Source: Bacteroidota bacterium
GTDB taxonomy: Bacteria; Bacteroidota; Bacteroidia; Chitinophagales; Chitinophagaceae
Assembly: GCA_018268085.1 (NCBI GenBank)
Contig: JAFDXE010000012.1
Span: 45,264 to 109,263, forward strand
Direction of reading: 5' to 3'
Length of the DNA: 64,000 nt
A model generated the notes under the pieces. The model had not been told where the DNA came from. It saw nothing but the letters and a program-made list of their open reading frames with translations, and did no database searches. Positions 1 through 9,806 of the stretch are shown here, piece after piece. Positions within the stretch are counted from its first letter, which is position 1. The number at the start of each line of letters is the position of its first letter. Position numbers and translations under genes: made by a program.

Positions 1-1726
1 ATACTGTTTCCAACTGCTTGTACTTCCCTTCGAAATAGGAAGTTTGCACATAGCACTGCGTAAAACCCGCTGCGGGAGTTTGATCTCTTCCGGTTGAAAT
101 GCCAGTTGCAATGGCTACGGGTGTTCCCGGAAAATAAAAATCCTGTTCTTTATTCAATTCTATGTTAACAGGAATGCGCTTACCCGATAACGTTATATAA
201 CTATAAAATGCTTTTGCGGTACCGTAAAACAATAAGGAATCTGCAGTGAATTTGCCTTCTGCATCCACTTTAGCTTCTACTGACAGCATTGCTGAATCGC
301 CGGTAATAATAGTAAGTGTAAGCAATCCTTCTCCTGCCGGCTTATTGTTACCCTGGTGTACAACAGTTCCACTGAGCGACAACAAAAAATGGCCAGGTTC
401 ATTTGAGGAGTTATTGCTAAGTTGGCTCGAGGTCCAATTGTATCTCGTCCAGCCTTGCGTAAGCAGTAAATTATCCAGTGCCAGCCGGTGAATGGCGTCA
501 TCGCTTTCAAAATAATAACCCGGGTTAAAAATATTTCCCCGTATATCTGAACTCAGCAATAAGCCCGAACAAATATTCTCTTTGTCAGGATAATCAAATA
601 ACCTTCCGTCAGTAACAGCTACAGAAAAACTTCGCTGCACACTATCTTTAAACTGTATTGAAAAATTATTGTATCCTTTCTTACTGCTGTCTCTTTTCAA
701 TTCAAGAAGTTCAGGTGTTAACAGATACTCACGATTGTTTACAAATGATAATCTTTCTGCAAGCGGCACATTGTTCCCGGATAACAGGATGAAATGCAGG
801 ATACCGGATCTTATATTTTTTGTACTCAGTGTTCCCGACAATACCCTGTCGTTTCCAAATCCTATCCTGCTTTCATACACCGTATCATTATTCAGCTTTA
901 CAATCATCCGCACCGTATCAAACAACACCGCTTCGTTCCGGCTTCGTGTAACCGTGTACGTTTTAGCCGTATCTCCGTCTTTTACAGAAAGATTTACACC
1001 GGAAAGAATTACAGGAGGTAATGAAAATTTGAAAGTCTTACCATTGAATACAATTTCTGCAACCAAACTATCGCCGGTATGAGGCGTGAAAGATGTTTTA
1101 CCTATTCCGTCGTGTAAGGATCTGAATTCAGCAACCACATTGGTACTGTCAGACCTGATCACACCTGAAACGTCTACAGGGTTTCCGGATTCATCCGTTG
1201 CTTTAAATGCCACCTGTGTTCGAATTTTATCAATGAGATGACCGCTTTCCGGGAAAAACTGTAGTAGTACTGCCGATTTTTTCTCCGGAGTTTTTTGTAC
1301 ATAGGCGTTGTTAAAAACAAAAACATTTCTATTACAGGTAAAGTCGGGCGTGTGGTTAGCAATTGTTTTTGTGGTTGCCTTCACGGAATAATATCCCTGG
1401 GGTAAACTGTCGGGCAGGATAAGTTGCCCCGGCACCGTTGCGCCAATGATTGGATATTTTTGTTGTAAGACGGCTATTCCCGATGCATTTTCCAACTGGA
1501 GGTATAACTCATCACTCATTAAGGAAGGATGGCCGTTACTGTATAGATAAGCCTTGAACCAGATCGATTCGCCTGCAGTGTAAAACGGTTTATCGAAGTG
1601 AACAAAAATCTTTTCCTGCTGTATGGGTTTTACTGCGGCTGGCATAGACTGGGCTATACTTTTGCAATGCAGCAGTACTGCAAAAACAACTACCGCCATA
1701 CCCATAAAAAATTGCCTGCTGTTCAT
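1..1726 (-). CDS. MG2-domain (alpha-2-macroglobulin-like) exported protein, C-terminus cut by window edge
   Basis: The reading frame stays open from an ATG at 1726 to the left edge, giving 575 codons with no stop, so the 3' end lies outside the window. The N-terminus is a signal peptide (hydrophobic MAVVVFAVLL core, then SIAQS). Residues about 40-60 contain KIFVHFDKPFYTAGESIWFK, the hallmark of MG2-type beta-sandwich domains. Further Ig-like segments follow. In Bacteroidota such proteins are usually 800-1000 residues, sit at the cell surface and often end in a TonB-plug-like domain; that end cannot be seen here. The function of the family is not established. It is transcribed away from rlmH, with 135 bp between the two start codons. 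Confidence 0.75.
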   Translation of the reverse strand, partial: MNSRQFFMGMAVVVFAVLLHCKSIAQSMPAAVKPIQQEKIFVHFDKPFYTAGESIWFKAYLYSNGHPSLMSDELYLQLENASGIAVLQQKYPIIGATVPGQLILPDSLPQGYYSVKATTKTIANHTPDFTCNRNVFVFNNAYVQKTPEKKSAVLLQFFPESGHLIDKIRTQVAFKATDESGNPVDVSGVIRSDSTNVVAEFRSLHDGIGKTSFTPHTGDSLVAEIVFNGKTFKFSLPPVILSGVNLSVKDGDTAKTYTVTRSRNEAVLFDTVRMIVKLNNDTVYESRIGFGNDRVLSGTLSTKNIRSGILHFILLSGNNVPLAERLSFVNNREYLLTPELLELKRDSSKKGYNNFSIQFKDSVQRSFSVAVTDGRLFDYPDKENICSGLLLSSDIRGNIFNPGYYFESDDAIHRLALDNLLLTQGWTRYNWTSSQLSNNSSNEPGHFLLSLSGTVVHQGNNKPAGEGLLTLTIITGDSAMLSVEAKVDAEGKFTADSLLFYGTAKAFYSYITLSGKRIPVNIELNKEQDFYFPGTPVAIATGISTGRDQTPAAGFTQCYVQTSYFEGKYKQLETV

Positions 1727-1861
1727 ATAACCAAAATTCTGAGTAAATGTAGTTATTCCCTGCAGGAACAATTTACCGGTTATCCATTTAAAAGAGTAAG
1801 ATTGAATTGTTAGCCTTTGCGCTGCAAATGAGGAACAAAAAAAATTTGAGGATATTGCAGT

Positions 1862-2335
1862 ATGAAATTACAATTCTGGTCGGTGGGTAAAGCGCACGAA
1901 CCTTATGTAAAGGAAGGTATTGATTTGTTTACTAAACGGATCGGCAATTATTATCCGCTGCAATGGAATATCATTCCTGTCCCTAAAAATACAGGAAGTA
2001 TGCCGGCATCAGAACAAAAAGCAAAAGAAGCAGAATCTATTCTCTCATCATTAAAAAAAGAGGATTACCTGGTATTACTGGATGAAAGAGGGAAACAACT
2101 CAGCAGTGAAGGATTAGCCTCCTTTATTCAGCAAAGAGCCAATGAAAGTGAGAAGAATATTGTATTTCTTATTGGCGGTGCGTTTGGTGTAAGCGATGCT
2201 GTTTTTAAAAGAGCTGATTTTAGCTGGAGTTTGTCGGCACTTGTATTTCCGCATCAACTGGTGCGGCTTATCCTTGCAGAACAGGTATATCGTGCCTGCA
2301 GCATTATCCGTAATGAAAAATATCATCATCAATAG
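1862..2335 (+). CDS. rlmH: 23S rRNA (pseudouridine-1915-N3)-methyltransferase RlmH
   Basis: RlmH is a small SPOUT methyltransferase that uses SAM to methylate N3 of pseudouridine 1915 in helix 69 of 23S rRNA on assembled 70S ribosomes. At 157 residues it has the normal family length. The start MKLQFWSVGK is typical. LDERGK (73-78), the glycine-rich GGAFG of the trefoil knot (105-109) and the C-terminal HQLVRLILAEQVYRA (131-145) are all present. The last residues NEKYHHQ match the usual conserved C-terminus. It appears to be a single-gene unit ahead of a rhomboid protease gene 123 bp downstream. Confidence 0.95.
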   Translation: MKLQFWSVGKAHEPYVKEGIDLFTKRIGNYYPLQWNIIPVPKNTGSMPASEQKAKEAESILSSLKKEDYLVLLDERGKQLSSEGLASFIQQRANESEKNIVFLIGGAFGVSDAVFKRADFSWSLSALVFPHQLVRLILAEQVYRACSIIRNEKYHHQ

Positions 2336-2458
2336 CAGCACAATAGATTTTACCACATGCAAATCTTTACTACTTAACAATTCCTTTTACATTCGGGACC
2401 AGAATATTTTTTAAAGCCGTTATCTTTATCTACATAATTTTTTATCTAAAACACAGTA

Positions 2459-3112
2459 ATGAATTTTTCCGACGCTCCTGTTACCATTCTGCTCATTGCA
2501 GCCAATGTTTTGTTTTCCTTCGTGGGATTTTCCAACCGGGAACTTGTTGATAAAACGATCATGTGGCCTTACTATATAAAAAGGAATAATCAATTTTACC
2601 GGTTGGTTACTTCTGGATTTTTACATGCCGACTGGATGCATCTTATATTCAACATGTTTACCTTATTTTTCTTCGGAAGAAATATTGAAGCCATTTTTGC
2701 CGTGGGCGGATTGGGCGGTAACCTGTCTTACCTGTTGTTGTACTTTCTGGGAATGATCGTTGCCGATCTGCCTTCCTACTTCAGGCATAAAGACGACTAT
2801 GGTTACCGGGCTCTGGGTGCTTCGGGCGCTGTATCTGCCATTGTATTTGCCTCTGTTGTGTTTGATCCCTGGTCGAGCATTTATATTTATGGTGCTTTAA
2901 AATTATCCGCTGCGTTATATGCCGTATTGTTCATTGTATATTGTGTGTATATGGATAAAAGAGGCAGAGACAATATCAACCACAATGCGCATTTATGGGG
3001 TGCATTATTCGGACTGGGATTTACGCTTGTATTGATCGCTGTGCGAAACCCGGCCATTTTCAATATCATTAAAGAACAATTGAAACATCCAAGTTTATTT
3101 GGAAACGGTTAA
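2459..3112 (+). CDS. Rhomboid-family intramembrane serine protease
   Basis: This 217-residue polytopic membrane protein has about six hydrophobic segments. The rhomboid signature is complete: HxxxN in the second segment (H61, N65, in GFLHADWMHLIFNMFTLF), the nucleophile motif GASG with S122, and the catalytic histidine H178 in NHNAHLWG. Such enzymes cleave transmembrane helices within the inner membrane; the substrate cannot be predicted from sequence. Its 3' end overlaps the 3' end of the oppositely transcribed tilS by 18 bp, so no terminator separates them. Confidence 0.92.
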   Translation: MNFSDAPVTILLIAANVLFSFVGFSNRELVDKTIMWPYYIKRNNQFYRLVTSGFLHADWMHLIFNMFTLFFFGRNIEAIFAVGGLGGNLSYLLLYFLGMIVADLPSYFRHKDDYGYRALGASGAVSAIVFASVVFDPWSSIYIYGALKLSAALYAVLFIVYCVYMDKRGRDNINHNAHLWGALFGLGFTLVLIAVRNPAIFNIIKEQLKHPSLFGNG

Positions 3113-4447
3113 GGACAAACGCAGTACAGCAGTAGTCTTGCCGGTTAGCTTAAAACGATCATCAATCCGCTGACCTGCCACCCAGATGATCTTTTTGTTC
3201 ATCTCTACAACCCAGGTATTTTCTTTTTCAGTAATCGACAATTTACGGTCTATAAAAAAGCGACTCAGCTTTTTCTTTTTATTCATTCCCAGCGGGTAAA
3301 AGTAGTCGCCCTGTTTCCACCTGCGCAGTAAAAGCGGGAATTGGATTGTGGCTGCATCCAGTTGGGCAATAGCCGGGTTGTCTTCAATCTTTGATGCTTT
3401 TTCAGCATGCGTAACGGAAAGTATGAAGTTGGAAAACTGAACCTGGCTATCATTTTCCCGGATAAGAAAATGATCCTGGTCGTTGCGGTTGAGTGCAGCA
3501 ATAATCAGCCAGTTGCGGTTGCGCAGGATACGGTGTGTGTGCGAATCGATATACCTGCCGGATTCACTGTGTAAGAGATGTGTAATCCCGGTAAGCTGGC
3601 CGGGAGTAAATCCAAATGTTTTGGTAAGCTCATACAGTACGGTTGACAAAGCCGGTGTTTTCAGCAATTTCAAAACAGGCAAATGATGTTCATTCCCTTT
3701 TTTAAAAACAAGCTTGCGCTGAATGGAAGATAGTGCCTGTTCGTATAATATATAAGCGTCGGTAAAACGTTCTATATTGTCTAACAGGTTATCCGTTGCT
3801 TTGGGAAACACTTTTTGCACCTGGGGAATAATTTCATTCCTGAAAAAATTACGGGTGTATTTATTGCTCTCGTTCGATGAATCGTTACGGAAAGACAGTG
3901 AATGTTGGCGGGCAAATTCATGTAAATCTTCTTTTTTTGCGAACAACAACGGCCGTACAATCTTTTGCTTTTTCCCGCTGATGGGCTGAATACCGGTTAA
4001 CCCGGCGATACCGGTTCCTTTAAAAAAATTAATGAGAACGGTTTCAATATTGTCGTTGGCGTGGTGTGCCGTAACCAGGTATTCGAAAGGTAGCCCGGTT
4101 GCCGGATTGATGATTGATGCAAACCAATTGTACCTGAGCTCCCGTGCCGCTACCTGGATGCTGAGTTTGTTTTCTTCGGCATATTTTTCTGTTGCAAAAT
4201 GCTGCACAAAAAAACCTGCCTGGTAATTTTCTGCAAGTTGTTGTACGAATTGTTCATCGCCATCACTCTCTTCTCCCCTTAATGTAAAATTACAATGGGC
4301 AATGGAAAATGTATAACCGGCCCTGTAACAAAGTTCACACATCACTACCGAATCCACACCCCCACTAACGGCCAGCAGTAAGTGATCTTTAGTTTGAAAA
4401 AGATGATGCTTTTTGATGTACTCATTAAAAGATCCCTGTAGGTTCAT
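3095..4447 (-). CDS. tilS: tRNA(Ile)-lysidine synthase TilS
   Basis: TilS uses ATP and lysine to convert C34 of the CAU-anticodon tRNA-Ile into lysidine, changing both decoding and aminoacylation identity. The N-type ATP pyrophosphatase P-loop SGGVDS is at 28-33, followed by the family motifs around AHHANDNIET. The 450-residue length includes the C-terminal substrate-binding domain. It is preceded by a small TPR gene on the same strand 34 bp upstream, so the two may be co-transcribed. The 3' end overlaps the rhomboid gene by 18 bp. Confidence 0.95.
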   Translation of the reverse strand: MNLQGSFNEYIKKHHLFQTKDHLLLAVSGGVDSVVMCELCYRAGYTFSIAHCNFTLRGEESDGDEQFVQQLAENYQAGFFVQHFATEKYAEENKLSIQVAARELRYNWFASIINPATGLPFEYLVTAHHANDNIETVLINFFKGTGIAGLTGIQPISGKKQKIVRPLLFAKKEDLHEFARQHSLSFRNDSSNESNKYTRNFFRNEIIPQVQKVFPKATDNLLDNIERFTDAYILYEQALSSIQRKLVFKKGNEHHLPVLKLLKTPALSTVLYELTKTFGFTPGQLTGITHLLHSESGRYIDSHTHRILRNRNWLIIAALNRNDQDHFLIRENDSQVQFSNFILSVTHAEKASKIEDNPAIAQLDAATIQFPLLLRRWKQGDYFYPLGMNKKKKLSRFFIDRKLSITEKENTWVVEMNKKIIWVAGQRIDDRFKLTGKTTAVLRLSLTVSK

Positions 4448-4481
4448 TTCGTTGAAAGTGCTTTTGTGGGCTACTGATTAT

Positions 4482-4793
4482 TTACCATTCCAGGTCTTCG
4501 AGGGCGGCCTGTAATTCGTTATAGCTATGCTGGTCTTTTACTTTTTTCGCCTCCTCCATTCCTTTTTTATAGGTGCTGATGGCCAAAACCGTATCAGCTT
4601 TACGTTCCAGCAATTTGCCGAGGTGGTAATAAGAGCCGATATATCCCGGTTCAAACGACAGGATTTCGTCAAAAAGTTTGCGGGCCTCCTCATCATCGCC
4701 GATTTTGATGAATTCCAACGCCAGCGCATGTTTCAGAAAGCTGTCGTTGGGCGATGCGCTTAAAAATTCCTTCAATTTTTCAATCCTGCTCAT
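4482..4793 (-). CDS. Small tetratricopeptide-repeat protein
   Basis: A 103-residue, almost wholly helical protein with about two and a half TPR units (A-K-L-F spacing in DDEEARKLFDEILSFEPG, then GSYYHLGKLLERK). TPRs are protein-protein scaffolds; no partner is apparent. I place the start at the ATG at 4793 (MSRIEKLKEFL) because the eight residues before it, from an in-frame ATG at 4817, look unlike the rest and approach the divergent etfB promoter. It lies 34 bp upstream of tilS in the same direction. Confidence 0.75.
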   Translation of the reverse strand: MSRIEKLKEFLSASPNDSFLKHALALEFIKIGDDEEARKLFDEILSFEPGYIGSYYHLGKLLERKADTVLAISTYKKGMEEAKKVKDQHSYNELQAALEDLEW

Positions 4794-4823
4794 GAATCCG
4801 TTTTTTAAACAGCGCATTACGTT

Positions 4824-4831
4824 TATCTTTG
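4824..4831 (+). promoter_or_regulatory. Putative -7 box TATCTTTG for etfBA
   Basis: The sequence fits the Bacteroidota -7 consensus TAnnTTTG, 80 bp before the etfB start. No clear TTTG is seen at the -33 position. The predicted leader contains a 6-bp hairpin (CCTTCT/AGAAGG, 4880-4896) ending 15 nt before the start codon. Confidence 0.45.
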
Positions 4832-4911
4832 CAGCGTAATTATGCGCTTAGTTGCATAAACAACCATTATTTCCTCACCCCTTCTAACTGAGAAGGAAAA
4901 AGAACAATGTA

Positions 4912-5655
4912 ATGAAGATTTTAGTTTGCATCAGTAAAACCCCTGATACTACGGCAAAAATAGCTTTCGCAGATAACAATACGAAATTTGCTGCCGATGG
5001 TGTTCAGTGGATCATTAATCCTTACGACGAATGGTATGCACTCGTAAGAGCCATTGAATTAAAAGAAGCTGATCCGTCTACCGTATTACATCTGGTAAAT
5101 GTGGGAACAGCAGATAGTGAACCCATCATCCGCAAAGCACTTGCGTTGGGAGGTGATGAAGCAATACGTGTAAATTCGGATAATTCCGACAGTTATAATA
5201 TTGCTTCGCAAATTGCAGCCATTGCAAAAGAAGGCAATTACGACCTTGTGTTTACCGGTAAAGAAACCATCGATTACAATGGTTCATCCATTGGCGGCAT
5301 GGTAGCCGAATTGCTGGATCTTCCTTATGTTTCACATGCCATTAAATTTGATCTTGAAGCGGGTAAAGCTGTAGTTGTTCGTGAAATTGAAGGTGGAGAA
5401 GAAACTGATAAAGTAGCACTACCGGCAGTGGTTAGCTGCCAGAAAGGAATGGCGGAGCAGCGCATTCCCAATATGAAAGGAATTATGAGCGCCCGTACCA
5501 AACCGCTAAAAGTAACAGAACCCGTAGCTGCAGATTCATTAACAAGTGTGGTAACATTTGATCTTCCTCCGGCCAAAGCCGGTGTTAAACTGGTATCGGC
5601 CGATCAACCGGAAGAACTGGTGAGATTGTTACATGAAGAAGCAAGGGTTATCTGA
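4912..5655 (+). CDS. etfB: Electron transfer flavoprotein subunit beta
   Basis: The beta subunit of the soluble heterodimeric flavoprotein that takes electrons from acyl-CoA dehydrogenases and passes them to the respiratory chain. The 247-residue length is normal. The N-terminus MKILVCISKTPDT and the mid-protein signature around TGKETIDYNG and GMVAELLDLP are diagnostic. It is followed after 58 bp by etfA in the same direction, as expected for a two-gene operon. An acyl-CoA dehydrogenase that could feed it is encoded at 13626-14780. Confidence 0.96.
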   Translation: MKILVCISKTPDTTAKIAFADNNTKFAADGVQWIINPYDEWYALVRAIELKEADPSTVLHLVNVGTADSEPIIRKALALGGDEAIRVNSDNSDSYNIASQIAAIAKEGNYDLVFTGKETIDYNGSSIGGMVAELLDLPYVSHAIKFDLEAGKAVVVREIEGGEETDKVALPAVVSCQKGMAEQRIPNMKGIMSARTKPLKVTEPVAADSLTSVVTFDLPPAKAGVKLVSADQPEELVRLLHEEARVI

Positions 5656-5713
5656 TCTTAATGTAGAATGAAATTTAAAAACAAGTCACGCAAGTGATAC
5701 AAAAATAAAACGT

Positions 5714-6676
5714 ATGAGTGTTTTAGTTTTTTTAGACCAGGCAGATGGTCACATAAAAAAATCTTCTTTTGAAGCAGCCAATTATGCAGCTAAGATTGCC
5801 GAACAACTGGGCACCGTTGCAGAAGCTGTTGTATTGGGTTCTGTAAGTGATGACCTGGCAGCAACCGGCAATTATGGTATTAAAAAAGTGCATACCGTAT
5901 CGGATGCATCATTAAATAAAATGGATGCGCAGGTATATACTAAAGTTATTGCGCAGGTAGTGGAAGCTACAGGCGCTGATGTGCTTGTTTTTTCAAACAA
6001 TACAACCGGTAAAGCCATAGCGCCAAGGTTAAGTGTGAAATTAAAGGCAGGATTGGTTTCCGGTGCCGTTGCCTTGCCTGATACCAGAAACGGATTTACC
6101 GTAAAGAAAACAGTATTCAGTGGGAAAGCATTTGCCACAATTTCTATCAATACAGGAAAGAAAATTGTTGCATTAAACCCGAATTCATTTAATGTAACCA
6201 CGGGAGCCGGTACTGCTGAAGTGGTAGCGTTTGCTGCAACTATTGATGCCGCTAAAGTGGAAGTAGTATCTGTAAACAAAGTGGTGGGTGAAGTGCCGTT
6301 AAGTGAAGCAGAAATTGTGGTAAGTGGCGGCCGCGGTTTAAAAGGCCCGGAAAACTGGGGACTGGTTACAGACCTTGCAAAATTGCTGGGCGCTGCTACT
6401 GCCTGCAGCAGACCGGTTGCAGATATTCACTGGAGACCGCATCATGAGCACGTAGGACAAACCGGGTTAGCCATTGCACCCAATTTGTATATTGCTATTG
6501 GTATTTCCGGCGCTATTCAGCATCTCGCCGGCGTAAACCGCAGTAAAACAATTGTGGTTATAAATAAAGATCCGGAAGCACCATTCTTTAAAGCTGCTGA
6601 TTACGGAATTGTTGGCGATGCATTTGAAGTAATGCCGAAAATTATTGATGCAGTGAAGAAGATAAAAGGAGCGTAA
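5714..6676 (+). CDS. etfA: Electron transfer flavoprotein subunit alpha
   Basis: The FAD-binding alpha subunit that partners etfB. The C-terminal FAD domain carries the expected sequence: SGGRGLKGPENW, then ACSRPVAD, GQTG, YIAIGISGAIQHLAG and INKDPEAPFFKAADYGIVGD. Its 320 residues equal the family norm. The operon ends in a strong hairpin terminator at 6726-6760. No frameshift or missing residue was noticed. Confidence 0.96.
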   Translation: MSVLVFLDQADGHIKKSSFEAANYAAKIAEQLGTVAEAVVLGSVSDDLAATGNYGIKKVHTVSDASLNKMDAQVYTKVIAQVVEATGADVLVFSNNTTGKAIAPRLSVKLKAGLVSGAVALPDTRNGFTVKKTVFSGKAFATISINTGKKIVALNPNSFNVTTGAGTAEVVAFAATIDAAKVEVVSVNKVVGEVPLSEAEIVVSGGRGLKGPENWGLVTDLAKLLGAATACSRPVADIHWRPHHEHVGQTGLAIAPNLYIAIGISGAIQHLAGVNRSKTIVVINKDPEAPFFKAADYGIVGDAFEVMPKIIDAVKKIKGA

Positions 6677-6725
6677 TTACTCTTTTTACGGTGTAAAGAA
6701 GAAATAATAAAAATGCCTGATTTTA

Positions 6726-6760
6726 AAAGCCTTTCATTTACATTTGAAAGGCTTTATTTT
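6726..6760 (+). terminator. Intrinsic terminator after etfA
   Basis: Perfect 11-bp stem AAAGCCTTTCA / TGAAAGGCTTT (6726-6736 with 6745-6755), an 8-nt loop, then ATTTTTAT. It lies 49 bp after the etfA stop. Confidence 0.85.
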
Positions 6761-6768
6761 TATATTTG
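6761..6768 (+). promoter_or_regulatory. Putative -7 box TATATTTG for the DUF151 gene
   Basis: Matches TAnnTTTG and directly abuts the etfA terminator. A start site near 6775 would give a leader of about 26 nt to the ATG at 6801. Confidence 0.5.
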
Positions 6769-6800
6769 CAAAAACAATTTTTTATCACTCAATAGCCGGG

Positions 6801-7382
6801 ATGAAAAAGATAGAACTGGAAATCGTAGCCTTGTCACACAGTATTACCCAAACTCATTCTTATGCAGTAGTGCTGGGCGAAATCAATGGACTTCGCCGCC
6901 TCCCTATCGTGATTGGCGGATTTGAAGCGCAGGCAATTGCAGTGGCATTGGAAAGGATGAATCCCAGCAGACCACTCACACATGATCTGATGAAAAATTT
7001 CATGCTGGCTTTCAATGTAGAATTACATGAAATAGTGATCAATGATCTGCAGGAAGGAATTTTTTATTCTAAACTGGTATGCAGCTCAGCTAATGATACA
7101 GTTGAAATTGATTCCCGTACTTCAGATGCGCTGGCATTAGCGGTTCGTTTTGGATGCCCGATTTTTACTTACGATACAATCCTCGACCAGGCAGGTGTAC
7201 TCATGGAAGATGATAATAAAAAAACTGCCGCCACCGTAACCAGTGAAACAGGGAGTAAGGATGACCTGCGTTCCATGAGCCTTGATGAATTAAATACCTT
7301 ACTGGCAGACGTACTTGAACATGAAGATTATATTAAAGCGATTGCTATACGGGATGAAATTAAAAGTCGCAAAGACAAATAG
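6801..7382 (+). CDS. Bifunctional nuclease family protein (DUF151)
   Basis: 193 residues. The N-terminal two-thirds match the bifunctional nuclease (BFN/DUF151) domain: LPIVIGGFEAQAIAVALE, then SRTSDALALAVRFGCPIFT. Members of this family have been described with RNase and DNase activity, but their role in bacteria is unclear. The C-terminus (about 155-193) resembles a UvrB/UvrC interaction helix (LNTLLADVLEHEDYIKAIAI), a combination often seen in Bacteroidota. The start is set at 6801 because the upstream in-frame ATG at 6744 lies inside the etfA terminator and ahead of the -7 box. Confidence 0.88.
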   Translation: MKKIELEIVALSHSITQTHSYAVVLGEINGLRRLPIVIGGFEAQAIAVALERMNPSRPLTHDLMKNFMLAFNVELHEIVINDLQEGIFYSKLVCSSANDTVEIDSRTSDALALAVRFGCPIFTYDTILDQAGVLMEDDNKKTAATVTSETGSKDDLRSMSLDELNTLLADVLEHEDYIKAIAIRDEIKSRKDK

Positions 7383-7424
7383 CAATTGACCTTTGATAAT
7401 TTTTCATGCGCAATTGAACATTGA

Positions 7425-8240
7425 ATGATCGCTTTCCCCAATTGTAAAATAAATATCGGTTTATACATCACAGGTAAAAGACCTGATGGCTACCATAATC
7501 TACAAACCGTTTTTTTCCCGCTTGCCATAAATGACATTATCGAAATCATAGACAATAAGGATGCCCCGGAGATCGGATTTACTTCTTCCGGTTTACCGGT
7601 AGATGGTAGCAAAGAAACCAATTTATGTATTAAAGCCCTGGCATTGTTACAAAAGGATTACACGGGTATTCCGCCGGTTAAAATGCACTTACATAAAACG
7701 ATTCCCGTTGGTGCCGGATTGGGCGGCGGTTCTGCAGATGCTGCGTTCACCTTACAATTGCTGAATAAAAAATATAAGCTCTCCATTAGCCAGGAACGAT
7801 TAACGGAATATGCATTGGCACTTGGAAGTGATTGCCCTTTTTTCCTGCATAATCATGCATGTGTGGCAACAGGCCGGGGCGAAATGCTGAAAGCTATTCA
7901 AATGGATTTGTCGGGTTACACTATACTACTCGTAAACCCGGGCATACATATCAATACCGGATGGGCATTCCGGTCGCTGCAGCAATTTTCCTCCTGTGAT
8001 CAACTGGAAGAAAAAATACTGGAACCTGTTCACAGGTGGAAAGAAACAATATACAACAGCTTTGAAGCACCGGTCTTTGAAGCCTACCCGGAAATTGCAT
8101 CAATCAAATCACAACTGTATGAATCCGGAGCGTTGTATGCGTCAATGAGCGGTAGCGGCAGCAGCGTGTATGGGATTTTTGAGAAAGGGCACAAAGCGAC
8201 ATTAAATTTCCCGCCACATTACTTTCATAAATGGGTATGA
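7425..8240 (+). CDS. ispE: 4-diphosphocytidyl-2-C-methyl-D-erythritol kinase IspE
   Basis: IspE phosphorylates the 2-hydroxyl of CDP-methylerythritol in the non-mevalonate (MEP) isoprenoid pathway. The GHMP-kinase ATP loop PVGAGLGGGSADAA is at 94-107, and the N-terminal substrate motif CKINIGLYITGKRPDGYH is intact. A C-terminal SMSGSGSSVYG completes the fold. Its 271 residues are typical. No other MEP-pathway gene is in the window. It follows the DUF151 gene by 42 bp in the same direction. Confidence 0.95.
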   Translation: MIAFPNCKINIGLYITGKRPDGYHNLQTVFFPLAINDIIEIIDNKDAPEIGFTSSGLPVDGSKETNLCIKALALLQKDYTGIPPVKMHLHKTIPVGAGLGGGSADAAFTLQLLNKKYKLSISQERLTEYALALGSDCPFFLHNHACVATGRGEMLKAIQMDLSGYTILLVNPGIHINTGWAFRSLQQFSSCDQLEEKILEPVHRWKETIYNSFEAPVFEAYPEIASIKSQLYESGALYASMSGSGSSVYGIFEKGHKATLNFPPHYFHKWV

Positions 8241-8245
8241 GGATG

Positions 8246-8253
8246 TATATTTG
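8246..8253 (+). promoter_or_regulatory. Putative -7 box TATATTTG for rocD
   Basis: A TAnnTTTG match 6 bp after the ispE stop. It would give rocD an unusually long leader of about 155 nt, in which I see no clear hairpin. Confidence 0.4.
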
Positions 8254-8413
8254 CGTTATCAAATCGATTACCACCATATCAGTTTTACGCAGCAATCTGG
8301 ATTTACTCAATCATCGAGGATTCTGATTTTCCCATCATTTCATTTTTTGAAATACGAACCGTTCAGGTTTGAAGTTTTTGATTTCTATTTTTTACCATTC
8401 AATTTAAATTACC

Positions 8414-9649
8414 ATGCATACAGCAATACAATATTCAGCCAATACACAACATTACCTCGACCTTGAAGATAAATACGGTGCACACAATTACCATCCACTG
8501 CCGGTGGTATTGAATAAAGGAGCAGGTGTTCATGTGTGGGATGTTGATGGCAAACAATACTATGATTTTTTAAGTGGTTATTCTGCGGTAAACCAGGGAC
8601 ATTGCCATCCGAAGATCATTGCCGCTTTAACCGAACAGGCGCAAACGCTTACGCTTACGTCGCGTGCATTTTACAATAATCTCCTGGGAGAATATGAGCA
8701 ATTCATTACTTCTTTTTTTGGATACGATAAAGTGCTCCCGGTAAACACCGGTGTGGAGGCTGTTGAAACTGCGATTAAGCTTTGCCGTAAGTGGGCCTAC
8801 CAGGTAAAGGGAATCAAGGAAGGTGCTGCAAAAATAATAGTGTGTTCCTCCAACTTTCACGGGAGAACAGTTGCGGTGATCTCGTTTAGTACAGACCCTG
8901 TTTCAACAAAAAATTTCGGTCCTTTTGTGGAAGGATTTGAGGTAATTCCTTATAATGATTTACCTGCTTTGGAAAAAGCCCTGCAGGATAAAAATGTAGC
9001 TGCTTTTCTTTTTGAACCCATACAGGGAGAGGCAGGTGTGGTGGTGCCGGATGAAGGATATTATGCAGGCATCAGGGCATTGTGTACGGAATATAAAGTG
9101 CTGATGGTTGCAGATGAAATTCAAACCGGATTATGCAGAACGGGAAATATGCTTGCCTGTGATCATGAACAGGTTCGCCCGGATATGATCATATTGGGCA
9201 AAGCATTAAGTGGCGGTGTATTACCGGTGAGTGCTGTTTTGGCGGATAACGAAATCATGTTAACCATACAACCCGGTGAACATGGAAGTACATACGGTGG
9301 AAATCCGCTGGCATGTAAGGTTGCCATAGCTTCCTTAAAAGTATTGAAAGATGAAAACATGGCTTCCAATGCGGCTGCAATGGGTGAATTGCTAAGGGCA
9401 GAACTGAAGAAACTTAATTCACCACACATTTCGGTTATCCGTGGACGTGGTTTACTGAATGCAATTGTTATTAAACACAGCAACCCGGAAGCTGCCTGGG
9501 ATCTTTGCCTGGCATTAAAAGAGAATGGCTTACTGGCAAAACCAACTCACGGCGATAAAATAAGATTTGCTCCTCCCCTCCTGATAAATAAAGAACAGGT
9601 GCTGGATTGTGTAAAGATCATTGAACAGAGTTTGAAAGTGTTGGATTGA
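8414..9649 (+). CDS. rocD: Ornithine--oxo-acid aminotransferase
   Basis: A PLP-dependent class III aminotransferase that converts ornithine and 2-oxoglutarate to glutamate-5-semialdehyde and glutamate, linking arginine breakdown to proline and glutamate. The family features are clear: [13 protein letters not shown] near the N-terminus, the [17 protein letters not shown] helix, [11 protein letters not shown], and the PLP lysine in [15 protein letters not shown]. Its 411 residues are standard. It is monocistronic by appearance, with 173 bp upstream and 157 bp downstream and no other arginine-degradation gene nearby. Confidence 0.93.
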   Translation: MHTAIQYSANTQHYLDLEDKYGAHNYHPLPVVLNKGAGVHVWDVDGKQYYDFLSGYSAVNQGHCHPKIIAALTEQAQTLTLTSRAFYNNLLGEYEQFITSFFGYDKVLPVNTGVEAVETAIKLCRKWAYQVKGIKEGAAKIIVCSSNFHGRTVAVISFSTDPVSTKNFGPFVEGFEVIPYNDLPALEKALQDKNVAAFLFEPIQGEAGVVVPDEGYYAGIRALCTEYKVLMVADEIQTGLCRTGNMLACDHEQVRPDMIILGKALSGGVLPVSAVLADNEIMLTIQPGEHGSTYGGNPLACKVAIASLKVLKDENMASNAAAMGELLRAELKKLNSPHISVIRGRGLLNAIVIKHSNPEAAWDLCLALKENGLLAKPTHGDKIRFAPPLLINKEQVLDCVKIIEQSLKVLD

Positions 9650-9806
9650 CAACACGATTTATAAATCCCGAATCGTTTGAACATGCTACTCGAATTAAGA
9701 AGTTCTATAGTTGATGAACATACGCATATCAAATCGTAGATTTAATTATAAAAAGGCGAAAACGCAACACACTGTTAATAGATTCATTTGATAATTTTAT
9801 ATAACA

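Noticed and set aside
2196..2414. 72-codon plus-strand frame over the rlmH 3' end
   Set aside because: Mostly the out-of-frame shadow of rlmH.
8254..8413. Long rocD leader as a possible riboswitch
   Set aside because: No stable hairpin or known aptamer pattern was found in the 160 nt.
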